The notes under the pieces are model-generated. The model ran no database searches. It was not told the DNA's origin and saw nothing but the letters and a program-made list of their open reading frames with translations. Positions 1-9,650 of a stretch of DNA of 62,909 nt are shown piece by piece (position 1 is the stretch's first letter; every line of letters begins with the position of its first letter). Where the stretch lies: assembly GCA_913031595.1 (NCBI GenBank), contig CAJWCP010000004.1:1-62909 (forward strand), given 5' to 3'. This stretch comes from an uncultured Flavobacteriales bacterium. Its GTDB lineage: Bacteria; Bacteroidota; Bacteroidia; Flavobacteriales; BACL11. The translations under genes were made by a program, and so were the position numbers.

Positions 1-52
1 CACGACCTGCTGATTACAAATCAGCTGCTCTAGCCAGCTGAGCTATATCGGC
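1..52 (-). tRNA. tRNA-Thr (anticodon TGT), 3' part cut off by window start
   Basis: Reverse complement GCCGATATAGCTCAGCTGGCTAGAGCAGCTGATTTGTAATCAGCAGGTCGTG: acceptor 5' strand, D-arm, and anticodon stem GCTGA/TCAGC with loop TTTGTAA. Confidence 0.9.
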
Positions 53-186
53 TTAAATAAATTAATGCTCTTTACAAAGAACTATTTCCTTCTTTAGAAG
101 GGCTGCAAATTTATTAAAGTTTTTAATACAAGCAATAAAAAGAATTGTTTTTTTTAAAAAGAAAATAAGAAGATAAGGAAATGATA

Positions 187-474
187 CTATTTTTCTTTGT
201 TTTTTAGGATTTGTTTACGTAAAGCTTGAGAAACCAAATCAGTCGATTCCTCAAAAGAATTTGATTGCTTTTTTGCAAAGTATTCAGAATTTGGAGAATG
301 AAGCTTTATTTCTACTATTTTATTATCATAAGAGCCTGGCTTATCTATTTTAAGAAATACGGTAGCACTAAGAATACTATCATCTATATCTATTAACTTA
401 TCTACTCTCTTATTAATAAAAAGTTTTAACTTATCATTTGCTGAAAAATGTATGGACTGTATTTGAATATTCAT
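187..474 (-). CDS. hpf: Ribosome hibernation-promoting factor / RaiA family
   Basis: 95 aa, MNIQIQSIHFSANDKLKLFINKRVDKL start typical of HPF/YfiA; next to xerC-rpsU as in other Bacteroidota. Confidence 0.85.
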   Translation of the reverse strand: MNIQIQSIHFSANDKLKLFINKRVDKLIDIDDSILSATVFLKIDKPGSYDNKIVEIKLHSPNSEYFAKKQSNSFEESTDLVSQALRKQILKNKEK

Positions 475-484
475 AATAATTCTT

Positions 485-1351
485 TTATGCTCTAGGATGA
501 GCTTGTTTATAAACTAATTTCAATTTATCAATTGTATTGTGAGTGTAAATCTGAGTAGCACTTAAATTAGCGTGACCTAACAATTCTTTTATCGCATTAA
601 TATCTGCTCCATTATTTAACATGTGCGTAGCAAAAGTATGACGTAATATATGAGGACTTCTCTTTTCCAAAGTACTAATTTCTCCAATATATTTATTAAC
701 GACCCTATATACGAGTTTAGTATATAATTTCTCAAACTTTGAAGTAGTAAATAAAAATTCTTTAAGTTGATATGTACTAATAAAAGACTCTAATCGTTCT
801 AGCATATTATCTAACAAGGGTATAAGTCTTTCTTTATTTCTTTTACCAATCACCTTAACAACTCCATTCTGGAAGTCTATAGATCTAACCCTAAGCTCTA
901 TAAGCTCAGATAAGCGAATACCTGTAAAATAAAAAAACTCTATGATCAATTTATCACGTTCACCAACAAATCCTGACTTAAAATCTATCTTATCTAATAA
1001 TTCTTTTATCTGAAATTCTTCAATGAATACTGGTAATCTTTTTTTTGATTTAGGAGGAATAATCTTTAACATAGGATTCTCTTTCACTACTCCTTTTTTA
1101 AGAAGAAATCTAAAGTATGTTCTTAAAGTAGATATTTTTCTATTTATAGAAACAGGCTGAATTCCCTCTTCTAACAAAGACGCAATCCAACTTCTAGTTA
1201 ACTGGAAATTAATTTCTGTTACATGCGAGATATTAAATTCTAAAGACAAATAATTACTAAATTGACTAAGATCAACGGAATAAGACTGGATAGTGTGATC
1301 CGAAAGTCTTCTCTCAGTAGTAATGTATTGAAGAAATTCATTAATAAACAT
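485..1351 (-). CDS. xerC: Tyrosine recombinase XerC/XerD
   Basis: 288 aa; SAM-like N-terminal domain, HILRHTFATHMLNNGADINAIKELLGHANLSATQIYTH catalytic motif. Confidence 0.93.
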   Translation of the reverse strand: MFINEFLQYITTERRLSDHTIQSYSVDLSQFSNYLSLEFNISHVTEINFQLTRSWIASLLEEGIQPVSINRKISTLRTYFRFLLKKGVVKENPMLKIIPPKSKKRLPVFIEEFQIKELLDKIDFKSGFVGERDKLIIEFFYFTGIRLSELIELRVRSIDFQNGVVKVIGKRNKERLIPLLDNMLERLESFISTYQLKEFLFTTSKFEKLYTKLVYRVVNKYIGEISTLEKRSPHILRHTFATHMLNNGADINAIKELLGHANLSATQIYTHNTIDKLKLVYKQAHPRA

Positions 1352-1353
1352 AA

Positions 1354-1395
1354 AAACCTTTTATCTGTATAACGAAATTACAAATAAAAAGGTTT
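1354..1395 (-). terminator. Putative terminator of rpsU; U-tract directly precedes the xerC ATG
   Basis: Arms AAACCTTTTAT (1354-1364) and ATAAAAAGGTTT (1384-1395), one bulge; on minus strand hairpin then TTTTT then ATG. Confidence 0.5.
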
Positions 1396-1420
1396 GAAAA
1401 CTATAGAAAAAATATATTTT

Positions 1421-1612
1421 CTAATCCAAATCTCTTAAAATATTCTGAGAATAAACAGCTTTCTGTTTTCTGACGCGTAATCTTTCAGACTTTTTAATAT
1501 ATTGTTTTCTTGCTCTAATCTGAAGCAAAGTTCCAGTCTTTAAAAACTTTCTTTTAAAACGCTTTAAAGCTCTATCAATATTTTCTCCGTCTTTTACTGG
1601 TATTACTAACAT
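1421..1612 (-). CDS. rpsU: 30S ribosomal protein bS21
   Basis: 63 aa MLVIPVKDGENIDRALKRFKRKFLKTG... Confidence 0.96.
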   Translation of the reverse strand: MLVIPVKDGENIDRALKRFKRKFLKTGTLLQIRARKQYIKKSERLRVRKQKAVYSQNILRDLD

Positions 1613-1642
1613 AAATTTTTTCTAATTCTAAATTTTGGTTTG

Positions 1643-1650
1643 CAAAAATA
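1643..1650 (-). promoter_or_regulatory. Candidate -7 element TATTTTTG for rpsU
   Basis: Matches Bacteroidota TAnnTTTG about 30 nt upstream of the rpsU ATG. Confidence 0.45.
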
Positions 1651-1676
1651 TAAATATCTTAAACACTAACAAATAA

Positions 1677-2813
1677 TTAGATGATTTGTTTAGCAATTAC
1701 CAATTTCTGAATCTCAGAAGTTCCTTCTCCAATAGTACACAATTTAGCGTCTCTGTAATATCTTTCTACCGAAAAATCTTTTGTATACCCATATCCCCCT
1801 AGTATTTGTACTGCATCATTAGCTGTCTTTACTGCTATTTCTGAAGAATAATACTTTGCCATAGCTCCCTCTAATGTAACCTTCTTACCATTATTTTTGG
1901 CCTCTGCAGCTCGATATATTAATAATTCAGAAGCTTCAATCTCAGTAGCCATATCTGCTAATTTAAACGCAATAGCCTGAAATTTTGATATTGGCTTCCC
2001 AAATTGCTCCCTTTCTTTTGAATATTGTAAAGCTACCTGATATGCTCCTTTTGCAATTCCTAAAGCAAGTGCTGCTATTGAGATTCTTCCCCCATCTAAA
2101 ACCTTCATCGCTTGAATAAAACCATCACCAACATTACCCAAGAGATTAGCATGAGGAACTTTACAATTATCAAAAATAAGCTCTGCAGTTTCTGAAGCTC
2201 TCATTCCTAATTTATCTAATTTATTAGCTGAGGTAAAACCCGGAGTTCCTTTTTCAACAACAAAAGCTGTCATGCCGTGAGAATCACCCTTCTCTCCAGT
2301 TCTAACCACAACTACAGATAGATCTCCTGACACAGCATGTGTAATAAAATTCTTACAACCATTTAAAATCCAATTATCTCCATCTTTTATAGCTGTAGTT
2401 GCCATTCCACCCGCATCTGAACCTGTGTTGTGCTCTGTTAAACCCCAGGCTCCAATCCATTCGCCTGTAGCTAATTTAGGTAACCATCTTTCTTTTTGTA
2501 ATTTATTTCCAAATTGAAGAATATGACCTGTACAAAGAGAATTATGAGCAGCCATGGACAAACCAATAGATGGATCCAAAATAGCTAACTGTTCTATTGC
2601 TGTAACATATTCGTTATAAGAAAAACCAGCTCCTCCATATTCCTCAGGAACAAGTACCCCCATTAAGCCAAGTTCTCCTAACTTCTTAAGAACTTCAATA
2701 GGAAAAATTTGATGATCATCCCATTCCCTAACAAAAGGGGTTATTTCTTTTTTACCAAATTGCTGAATCATATCAACAATCATTTTCTGATTATCATGAT
2801 AATTAAAATCCAT
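1677..2813 (-). CDS. Acyl-CoA dehydrogenase
   Basis: 378 aa; ACAD motifs (AWGLTEHNTGSDAGG, LDGGRISIAALALGIAKGAYQ, QILGGYGYTKDFSVERYYRDAKLCTIGEGTSEIQ). Confidence 0.95.
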   Translation of the reverse strand: MDFNYHDNQKMIVDMIQQFGKKEITPFVREWDDHQIFPIEVLKKLGELGLMGVLVPEEYGGAGFSYNEYVTAIEQLAILDPSIGLSMAAHNSLCTGHILQFGNKLQKERWLPKLATGEWIGAWGLTEHNTGSDAGGMATTAIKDGDNWILNGCKNFITHAVSGDLSVVVVRTGEKGDSHGMTAFVVEKGTPGFTSANKLDKLGMRASETAELIFDNCKVPHANLLGNVGDGFIQAMKVLDGGRISIAALALGIAKGAYQVALQYSKEREQFGKPISKFQAIAFKLADMATEIEASELLIYRAAEAKNNGKKVTLEGAMAKYYSSEIAVKTANDAVQILGGYGYTKDFSVERYYRDAKLCTIGEGTSEIQKLVIAKQII

Positions 2814-2814
2814 A

Positions 2815-3342
2815 TTAATAATTTATTAAACTAATTATATTATCTGAATATTGCTTTATTCTTTGTTCACCACTTAAATCTTCTAAATTAACAATAAATG
2901 TAAAACCCGCAATATTTGCCTCTAATCTCTGTATTAAAGCAGAAGCAGCACAAGCTGTCCCTCCAGTGGCTAAAAGATCATCATGAATCAATACATTCCA
3001 TCCTTCTTTAATATCAAATCTATGCACCTCTACTTCTGCAAAGCCATATTCAAGCTCATATTTACAACTTATAGTATCTCCTGGCAACTTACCTACTTTA
3101 CGAATTGGTATAAATGGTAAATTCATCTTATTTGCTAAAAGAAAACCAAATAAAAAACCTCTACTTTCTACTCCAACTATTACATCAATATCAATTCCAT
3201 CTAACTTATCGATAAAAGCATCTGTAATTTCATTACTAAGATCTGAATCCAATAATAACGAAGTAATATCCTTAAAATTAATACCTTGTTTAGGGAAATT
3301 AGGTACTTCGCGTATTATTTGATCAATTTTCTTTTCTATCAA
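2815..3342 (-). CDS. apt: Adenine phosphoribosyltransferase
   Basis: 175 aa; FPKQGINFKDIT, VESRGFLFG, VLIHDDLLATGGTA PRPP loop. Confidence 0.95.
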   Translation of the reverse strand: MIEKKIDQIIREVPNFPKQGINFKDITSLLLDSDLSNEITDAFIDKLDGIDIDVIVGVESRGFLFGFLLANKMNLPFIPIRKVGKLPGDTISCKYELEYGFAEVEVHRFDIKEGWNVLIHDDLLATGGTACAASALIQRLEANIAGFTFIVNLEDLSGEQRIKQYSDNIISLINY

Positions 3343-3354
3343 TTTTAATCTTTA

Positions 3355-4929
3355 TTATTTGTTAGACTTTATTCCTTTAAGATATTTAACCAATTCTTCT
3401 TTAACTTTTGGATATAAAAAGAAAAGACCTATCATATTAGGGAAAATAAGAGCTAAAATCATGGCGTCTGAGAACCCCCATACCGCATCCATATTGGCAG
3501 CAGCTCCTATTATAATAAAAAGTAAAAATAAAACTTTATAGGCTAAATCAGAAAACTTACTCTTACCAAACAAATACATCCAGGATTGTAATCCGTAATA
3601 AGACCAAGATATCATAGTAGAAATAGCAAATAAAATAATTGCAATAGTTAGGACAACTGGGAACCAAGGAATCGCATCTGCAAAAGCCATAGAAGTAAGA
3701 ACAGCTCCCTCTACCTTCTGCCCATCAATAATAACATCGCCGCCATATTCAAAAATACCTGCACTATTATACATTATAATCACTAATGCCGTCATTGTAC
3801 AAATAACAACTGTATCTATAAATGGTTCCAAAAGAGCAACAACCCCCTCAGAAGCTGGGTATTTTGTTTTAACAGCTGAATGTGCAATAGATGCTGAACC
3901 TGCTCCTGCCTCATTAGAAAAGGCTGCTCTTTGAAAACCTACAATCATTACTCCAATTAATCCTCCAAATCCTGCCTCCATACTAAATGCATTAGAAAAA
4001 ATAAGCCCAAAAGCATCATCAATATAACTAAAGTTAGAAAAAATAATAAATAAACATGCAAGCACATATATGATAGCCATAAATGGCACCACCTTCTCAG
4101 TAACTGAGGCAATCCTTTTTATTCCACCAATAATTACAATTCCAACTAATATTGCCAAAGCAATACCAATCAAAGTTCCTACACTACCTCCAGTCATCCC
4201 TAACATAGAGGCAATCTGTAAAGCAGCCTGATTAGATTGAGCTGCATTGCCTCCTCCAAAAGAAGCTCCCACACAAAGTATTGCAAAAAGTACCGCCAAT
4301 CCTTTTCCTAATTTCTCATAACCTCCTTCCTTAAGACCTTTGCTCAAATAATACATAGGTCCCCCATACACAGTACCATCTGCGCCAACATCCCTATATC
4401 TTACTCCTAAAGTACATTCTACAAATTTTGTTGACATACCTATAAGCCCACATATAATCATCCAAAATGTAGCACCAGGGCCCCCTAGAGCAATAGCTAA
4501 AGCAACACCAGCAATATTTCCAAGACCTACAGTACCTGAAACTGCAGTAGCTAGAGCCTGGAAATGACTCACCTCACCTTCTTTGCTCTCATCTCTTATA
4601 GTATCTACAATATCACCATCAATAGTCATTTCTGTCTTCCCTGTCCCATGTTCTAACTGATCATATTTTCCTCTAACTGTATTAATCGCTGTAGGAAAAT
4701 GAGTAATATTTACAAAAGAAAAACGAATCGTAAAAAAGAGTGCCCCAAAAACTAATAACAATAATACAAATGGAATACTGATCTCATCAGTAAATGATAT
4801 AGGATATAGAACAATATTTCCCCATGTATCTGCAATTGGCTTAAACCATTCGTTAATACGCTCATCTAAACCTTTTGCTTCTAACATAAAAGGTATTAAT
4901 AAAATAGATATAAGTAATAGTCTTTTCAT
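3355..4929 (-). CDS. Sodium:alanine symporter (AGCS) family protein
   Basis: 524 aa multi-TM; GTVGLGNIAGVALAIALGGPGATFWM, FSNEAGAGSASIAHSAVKTKYP. Confidence 0.93.
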   Translation of the reverse strand: MKRLLLISILLIPFMLEAKGLDERINEWFKPIADTWGNIVLYPISFTDEISIPFVLLLLVFGALFFTIRFSFVNITHFPTAINTVRGKYDQLEHGTGKTEMTIDGDIVDTIRDESKEGEVSHFQALATAVSGTVGLGNIAGVALAIALGGPGATFWMIICGLIGMSTKFVECTLGVRYRDVGADGTVYGGPMYYLSKGLKEGGYEKLGKGLAVLFAILCVGASFGGGNAAQSNQAALQIASMLGMTGGSVGTLIGIALAILVGIVIIGGIKRIASVTEKVVPFMAIIYVLACLFIIFSNFSYIDDAFGLIFSNAFSMEAGFGGLIGVMIVGFQRAAFSNEAGAGSASIAHSAVKTKYPASEGVVALLEPFIDTVVICTMTALVIIMYNSAGIFEYGGDVIIDGQKVEGAVLTSMAFADAIPWFPVVLTIAIILFAISTMISWSYYGLQSWMYLFGKSKFSDLAYKVLFLLFIIIGAAANMDAVWGFSDAMILALIFPNMIGLFFLYPKVKEELVKYLKGIKSNK

Positions 4930-5030
4930 TTTATTTAATTTTAATTATTTTTTCTACAGTTCCATAATCATAAATATAAAAGAACAGTCAATTCATGTCT
5001 TTTATATCCCCACCCAACAAGCCTACAATA

Positions 5031-5933
5031 TTAAGAATTTTTCAATTGTTTATCAACTATAGATAAAGCCTCTTTAAAGCTATGGGGTTTATAACCAAGT
5101 ATCTTTTTAGCTTTATCTAAAATAAAGCCTGTTTTAGGAGGTCTAGCAGCCTTTTGATTGAGAGTGCTAGTACTAATTCTATTTAGCTTATTTACATTAT
5201 AACCATAATAATTAGCAATATTTTCAACCATTTCATAAATACTCATAATATCTTTTCCTGATATGTGAAAGATGCCATGCGCTTTCTTTCTAGCTACTAA
5301 AAGACAAGCTTCCGCTAAATCTTCGGCAAGTGTTGGGGCACGAAATTGATCATCAATAATATTTAACTTTTCTTCTTTTTCTAAAGCCCCTTTTGCCCAA
5401 AGCACAATATTTCCTTTACTAAGATTCTCTCCCACACCAAACACAATAATAGTTCTAAGAATTGTCCAGTCTACATTATGATTATATAATATCTTCTCAG
5501 ATTTTAATTTAGAAAGACCATAATATGAAATAGGATTAGGCGTATCATCCTCACCATAAGGACCATCTAGACCGTCAAAAATGAAATCAGTTGAAATATG
5601 TATCAAATGTGCATTTATACTTGCACAGCTATTCGCTAGAAAGGAAACCGCATCAACATTAATCCTATCACATGATTCTTTTTCTTCTTCACATAAATCT
5701 ACATTAGTCATAGCAGCAGTATTAATAACAATATCAGGAGACTGATCAGATATAATCTTTTTTACCTCATTCTCAGATGTAACATCTAAAGAAAGATATG
5801 TGTATTTTTGACTCCTACTGAGTCTGTTCTCTCCTTTAGAAGTTGCAATAACTTCTATATTATCATCTTCAATTAATCTATGTAAAAGCTTTTGCCCTAA
5901 CAATCCATTACTACCTGTAATCAATATCTTCAT
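5031..5933 (-). CDS. SDR / dTDP-4-dehydrorhamnose reductase (RmlD-like) family
   Basis: 300 aa; MKILITGSNGLLGQKL Rossmann motif, STDFIFDG, YYGLSKLKSE. Confidence 0.85.
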   Translation of the reverse strand: MKILITGSNGLLGQKLLHRLIEDDNIEVIATSKGENRLSRSQKYTYLSLDVTSENEVKKIISDQSPDIVINTAAMTNVDLCEEEKESCDRINVDAVSFLANSCASINAHLIHISTDFIFDGLDGPYGEDDTPNPISYYGLSKLKSEKILYNHNVDWTILRTIIVFGVGENLSKGNIVLWAKGALEKEEKLNIIDDQFRAPTLAEDLAEACLLVARKKAHGIFHISGKDIMSIYEMVENIANYYGYNVNKLNRISTSTLNQKAARPPKTGFILDKAKKILGYKPHSFKEALSIVDKQLKNS

Positions 5934-6097
5934 TAATACTGACTAGGTTTTATTAAATACAATAAGAAATATAAAAGAAGTGGAGATCCAAACCCAAACA
6001 GTAAAGCAGCAATAAAAATAATTCTTAAACCACTCACATCAAGATCAAACCTTTCTGAAAGCCAAGAACAAACTCCAAGCATTTTTCGTTTACTCAT
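5933..6097 (-). CDS. PspC domain protein, 54 aa (absent from supplied ORF track)
   Basis: Translated by hand: MSKRKMLGVCSWLSERFDLDVSGLRIIFIAALLFGFGSPLLLYFLLYLIKPSQY; stop overlaps next ATG (TAATG) and its start overlaps the upstream ORF end. Confidence 0.85.
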   Translation of the reverse strand: MSKRKMLGVCSWLSERFDLDVSGLRIIFIAALLFGFGSPLLLYFLLYLIKPSQY

Positions 6098-6308
6098 CTT
6101 TTCTTAATCGAATTAATTGCTCAATCTTATCAAGTATAACCTCTTCAAGACCCATAATAGAATCTTCTACTTTTAAAATCTGTTTCTCCAACTCAATAAT
6201 TTTATCTTGTTTCTTCTTAGATTTTTGAATATCAATAATAAGCCACGCAAAAGCTACTAACTCTATAACTAATAATAATATGGTAAGTATAAGTTGAAGA
6301 TTATCCAT
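6090..6308 (-). CDS. Small membrane protein: N-terminal TM helix plus coiled coil, PspB-like architecture
   Basis: 72 aa MDNLQLILTILLLVIELVAFAWLIIDIQKSKKKQDKIIELEKQILKVEDSIMGLEEV...; sandwiched between two PspC-like genes. Confidence 0.7.
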   Translation of the reverse strand: MDNLQLILTILLLVIELVAFAWLIIDIQKSKKKQDKIIELEKQILKVEDSIMGLEEVILDKIEQLIRLRKDE

Positions 6309-6310
6309 TT

Positions 6311-6532
6311 TTACAAATCAAATACACTTCTACGTTTTTTATATCTGAGATAATCTCTTAACTTCAATGAGAATAACATACACAAATATATTAAAATAGT
6401 GATAGTATTAGTAAAGGTTGCATAAATAAAGAACAATCGAATAAAAGAAGTTTTAATACCTATTCTAGCACTCCACCAGGCACTAACACCAAAAATCTGC
6501 TTTTCAAAAATATTCCTTAAAAAACTTATCAT
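6311..6532 (-). CDS. PspC-like domain protein
   Basis: 73 aa; IFGVSAWWSARIGIKTSFIRLFFIYATFTNTITILIYLCM resembles the PspC core. Confidence 0.75.
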   Translation of the reverse strand: MISFLRNIFEKQIFGVSAWWSARIGIKTSFIRLFFIYATFTNTITILIYLCMLFSLKLRDYLRYKKRRSVFDL

Positions 6533-6535
6533 AAA

Positions 6536-7354
6536 CTAACCCTTATACTTCAACAAAATTTTTTGCATCTGCTCCTGTATTTTACTTGCTTCCTCTCTAG
6601 ATTTATCTGCAAAATCAATATCCGATCCAGCATAAATTATAGACCTTGAAGAATTAACCAACAAACCACAATCTTTATTCATAGCAAAAGTAGCAACCTG
6701 CTCTAAATCTCCCCCCTGAGCTCCAACACCAGGCACTAATAAGAAATGATTTGGGATTATATTTCTAATTTTTTCTAATTCTCTGGTCCTAGTTGCCCCA
6801 ACAACATACATCATATTATTCTCAGAACCTAATTTTGCAGATACTTCTAACACATGTTCAAAAAACTTTTTTCCATACTTATCTTCTAAATGTTGAAAAT
6901 CTAAACTACCATTATTAGAGGTAAGTGCTAAAAGAATCACCCACTTCCCTTTAAATTCTAAAAAAGGATGTATAGAATCTGAACCCATATATGGAGACAC
7001 AGTAATAGAATCAAAATCTAAAGTTTCAAAGAAAGTCTTAGCATACATATTAGAAGTGTTTCCTATATCTCCTCTTTTAGCGTCAGCAATAGTAAAAATA
7101 TCATGAGGAATATAATCTAAAGTCTTCTTAAGAGATTGCCAGCCTTTCTCCCCTAAACTTTCATAAAAAGCAATATTAGGCTTATATGCCACACATAAAT
7201 CCTTAGTAGCATCTATTATCTTCTTGTTAAATTCAAAAACTGGATCTTCAAATCTTAAAAGATGATTGGGAATTTTAGAGATATCTGTATCTAAACCTAT
7301 ACATAAAAAAGATTCTTTAAGTCGTATCTGATCTATAAGTTCTTTTCTAGTCAT
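6536..7354 (-). CDS. pyrF: Orotidine-5'-phosphate decarboxylase
   Basis: 272 aa; FCIGLDTD-like start, [16 protein letters not shown] active-site motif. Confidence 0.95.
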   Translation of the reverse strand: MTRKELIDQIRLKESFLCIGLDTDISKIPNHLLRFEDPVFEFNKKIIDATKDLCVAYKPNIAFYESLGEKGWQSLKKTLDYIPHDIFTIADAKRGDIGNTSNMYAKTFFETLDFDSITVSPYMGSDSIHPFLEFKGKWVILLALTSNNGSLDFQHLEDKYGKKFFEHVLEVSAKLGSENNMMYVVGATRTRELEKIRNIIPNHFLLVPGVGAQGGDLEQVATFAMNKDCGLLVNSSRSIIYAGSDIDFADKSREEASKIQEQMQKILLKYKG

Positions 7355-8423
7355 TAACCTTTCCTTCTTTTAATTTTTCTGTATTTTCTGCTAATTGCAA
7401 CTCATCGATAAACTCTTGAATATCACCTCCAAGAGCAGCTTGCAGATTATATTTTGTCAATCCTATTCTATGTTCTGTAATTCGTCCCTGAGGATAATTA
7501 TAAGTCCGAATCTTTGCGGATCTATCTCCTGAAGAAACCATTGTTTTTCGATTTTTTGCATCTTCTTCTAATTTCTTTTGAAGCTCTATCTCATATATAC
7601 GAGAACGTAAGACTTTTAGAGCTTTATCATAGTTCTTATGCTGAGATTTTTGATCCTGACATTGAGCAACTACTCCTGTAGGAATATGTGTTAAACGTAC
7701 CGCAGAATAAGTCGTATTTACTGATTGACCTCCAGGTCCGGAAGAACAATAAGTATCCTTACGTATATCTGAAGGTTTTAATTCAATATCAAATTCTTCA
7801 GCTTCAGGTAGTACTATAACTGTTGCAGCAGAAGTATGCACTCTTCCTTGTGTTTCTGTTTGAGGTACTCTTTGCACTCTATGTACTCCTGATTCAAATT
7901 TTAATTGTCCATACACATCATCTCCTGTTATATTAAAAATAATCTCTTTATAACCTCCTACTGTTCCTTCTGCAATATCTACAAGTTCAGTCTTCCAAGA
8001 TTTAGATGATGCAAATGCAAGATACATCTTATATAAATCACCTGCAAAGATACTAGCCTCATCACCTCCTGTTCCTGCCCTAATCTCCATAACTGCATTT
8101 TTAGAGTCAGCAGGGTCCTTAGGAATTAACAACATTTTAATTTCTTCATCCATCCTTTCCTTTCTAGTTAAATTATCCTCTAATTCTAACTTTGCCATAT
8201 CTTTCATTTCTGTATCATCAGAATCAGAAAGTATCTCTCGAGCTTCAGTAATATTATCTATTAAATTTTTATAATCTTTATATGTTTTAATAATAGGCTC
8301 TAAATCTTTATATTCCTTACTCAATTGAACATACAACTTCATATCATTCATAGCTTCTGTAGAAGAAATAAATTTTTCAACTTCTAAATATCTTTTATGA
8401 ATATCTGCTAATTTATCTAACAT
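7347..8423 (-). CDS. prfA: Peptide chain release factor 1
   Basis: GGQ motif in [24 protein letters not shown]; start trimmed from 8444 to [12 protein letters not shown] (ATG at 8423). Confidence 0.95.
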   Translation of the reverse strand: MLDKLADIHKRYLEVEKFISSTEAMNDMKLYVQLSKEYKDLEPIIKTYKDYKNLIDNITEAREILSDSDDTEMKDMAKLELEDNLTRKERMDEEIKMLLIPKDPADSKNAVMEIRAGTGGDEASIFAGDLYKMYLAFASSKSWKTELVDIAEGTVGGYKEIIFNITGDDVYGQLKFESGVHRVQRVPQTETQGRVHTSAATVIVLPEAEEFDIELKPSDIRKDTYCSSGPGGQSVNTTYSAVRLTHIPTGVVAQCQDQKSQHKNYDKALKVLRSRIYEIELQKKLEEDAKNRKTMVSSGDRSAKIRTYNYPQGRITEHRIGLTKYNLQAALGGDIQEFIDELQLAENTEKLKEGKVND

Positions 8424-8424
8424 A

Positions 8425-9594
8425 CTAATAAATAAAATCTCCAAATTCAGAATTAATAGTTAACTTCTTACCTTCATAATCCTCTACTCTTCCAATAATC
8501 ATCGCATCTACATTAAATGAAGTAGAAATAGAAATAATATCTTGTGCTATTTCTTCAGGGACATATAATTCCATTCTATGACCCATGTTGAACACCTTAT
8601 ACATCTCTTTCCAATCTGTATTTGACTCAGCTTGTATCAACCTAAACAAATTAGGTATTGAAAACATATTATTCTTAATAATATGTAAATTATTTACAAA
8701 ATGTAAGACTTTAGTCTGCGCTCCTCCCGAACAATGTATCGCCCCATGTATTTGATTACGATACTTATCAAGTATCTTCTTCATAATAGGCATATATGTT
8801 CTTGTTGGTGACAAAACTAACTTGCCTGCATCTAAAGTCATATCCTTGATTCTCTCCGTTAATAATTTAGTGCCTGAATAGACTAAATCCTTAGGTAAGG
8901 AATCATCAAAACTCTCAGGGTATTTATTTGCTAAAATTTTGGAAAAAACATCATGTCTTGCAGAAGTAAGTCCATTACTTCCTATGCCACTATTATACTC
9001 TTTTTCATATGTTGCTTGACCAGAAGAAGAAAGTCCAACAATAACATCACCAGATGTTATATTCGCATTATTAATAACATCACTTCTTTTTAATCTGGCA
9101 ACAACTGTTGAATCAACAATAATTGTCCGTACTAAATCGCCTACATCAGCTGTCTCTCCTCCTGTTGATATTATATTAATACCTTGTTTCTGATAATCAT
9201 CTAATAATTCTTGTGTCCCATTAATAATCTCTGCAATTACTTCTCCTGGAATTAACCTTTTATTTCTACCAATAGTAGAAGAAAGCATAATGTCATCACA
9301 AACCCCAACACATAATAAATCATCAATATTCATAATCAAAGCATCCTGGGCTATTCCCTTCCATACAGAAAGATCACCTGTCTCTTTCCAATACATATAA
9401 GCTAATGAAGATTTTGTGCCAGCCCCATCAGCATGCATAACAACACAATAATCTTTATTATTTGCTAGATAATCTGGAACTATCTTACAAAAAGCTGATG
9501 GAAATAAACCTTTATCTACATTCTTAATCGCATTATGAACATCTTCCTTGTCAGCAGAAACACCTCTTTGGATATATCTTTCTAATTGTTTCAT
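8425..9594 (-). CDS. purM: Phosphoribosylformylglycinamidine cyclo-ligase (long Bacteroidota form)
   Basis: 389 aa; [34 protein letters not shown]. Confidence 0.85.
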   Translation of the reverse strand: MKQLERYIQRGVSADKEDVHNAIKNVDKGLFPSAFCKIVPDYLANNKDYCVVMHADGAGTKSSLAYMYWKETGDLSVWKGIAQDALIMNIDDLLCVGVCDDIMLSSTIGRNKRLIPGEVIAEIINGTQELLDDYQKQGINIISTGGETADVGDLVRTIIVDSTVVARLKRSDVINNANITSGDVIVGLSSSGQATYEKEYNSGIGSNGLTSARHDVFSKILANKYPESFDDSLPKDLVYSGTKLLTERIKDMTLDAGKLVLSPTRTYMPIMKKILDKYRNQIHGAIHCSGGAQTKVLHFVNNLHIIKNNMFSIPNLFRLIQAESNTDWKEMYKVFNMGHRMELYVPEEIAQDIISISTSFNVDAMIIGRVEDYEGKKLTINSEFGDFIY

Positions 9595-9600
9595 ATGTAC

Positions 9601-9632
9601 AAAAAAAGCATCCTAATAATTAGGACGCTTTA
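9601..9632 (-). terminator. Rho-independent terminator after the OmpA-family gene, abutting purM start
   Basis: Minus strand AAAGCGTCCTAATTATTAGGATGCTTTTTTT: stem AAAGC(G)TCCTAA/TTAGGA(T)GCTTT with one mismatch, then a T-tract. Confidence 0.8.
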
Positions 9633-9650
9633 ATAATATTAATTTACTAT

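Noticed and set aside
82-113. CCTTC-TTTA-GAAGG hairpin between tRNA-Thr and hpf
   Set aside because: No U-tract in either direction; lies beside a possible tRNA promoter (TAAATTTG, minus 113-106), most likely chance or pre-tRNA leader structure.
485-1351. Tyrosine recombinase as evidence for an integrated element
   Set aside because: It is the chromosomal XerC in its normal hpf-xerC-rpsU context next to a tRNA; no att repeats or cargo genes are visible.
3359-3541. 60-aa plus ORF within the AGCS symporter gene
   Set aside because: Antisense shadow ORF.
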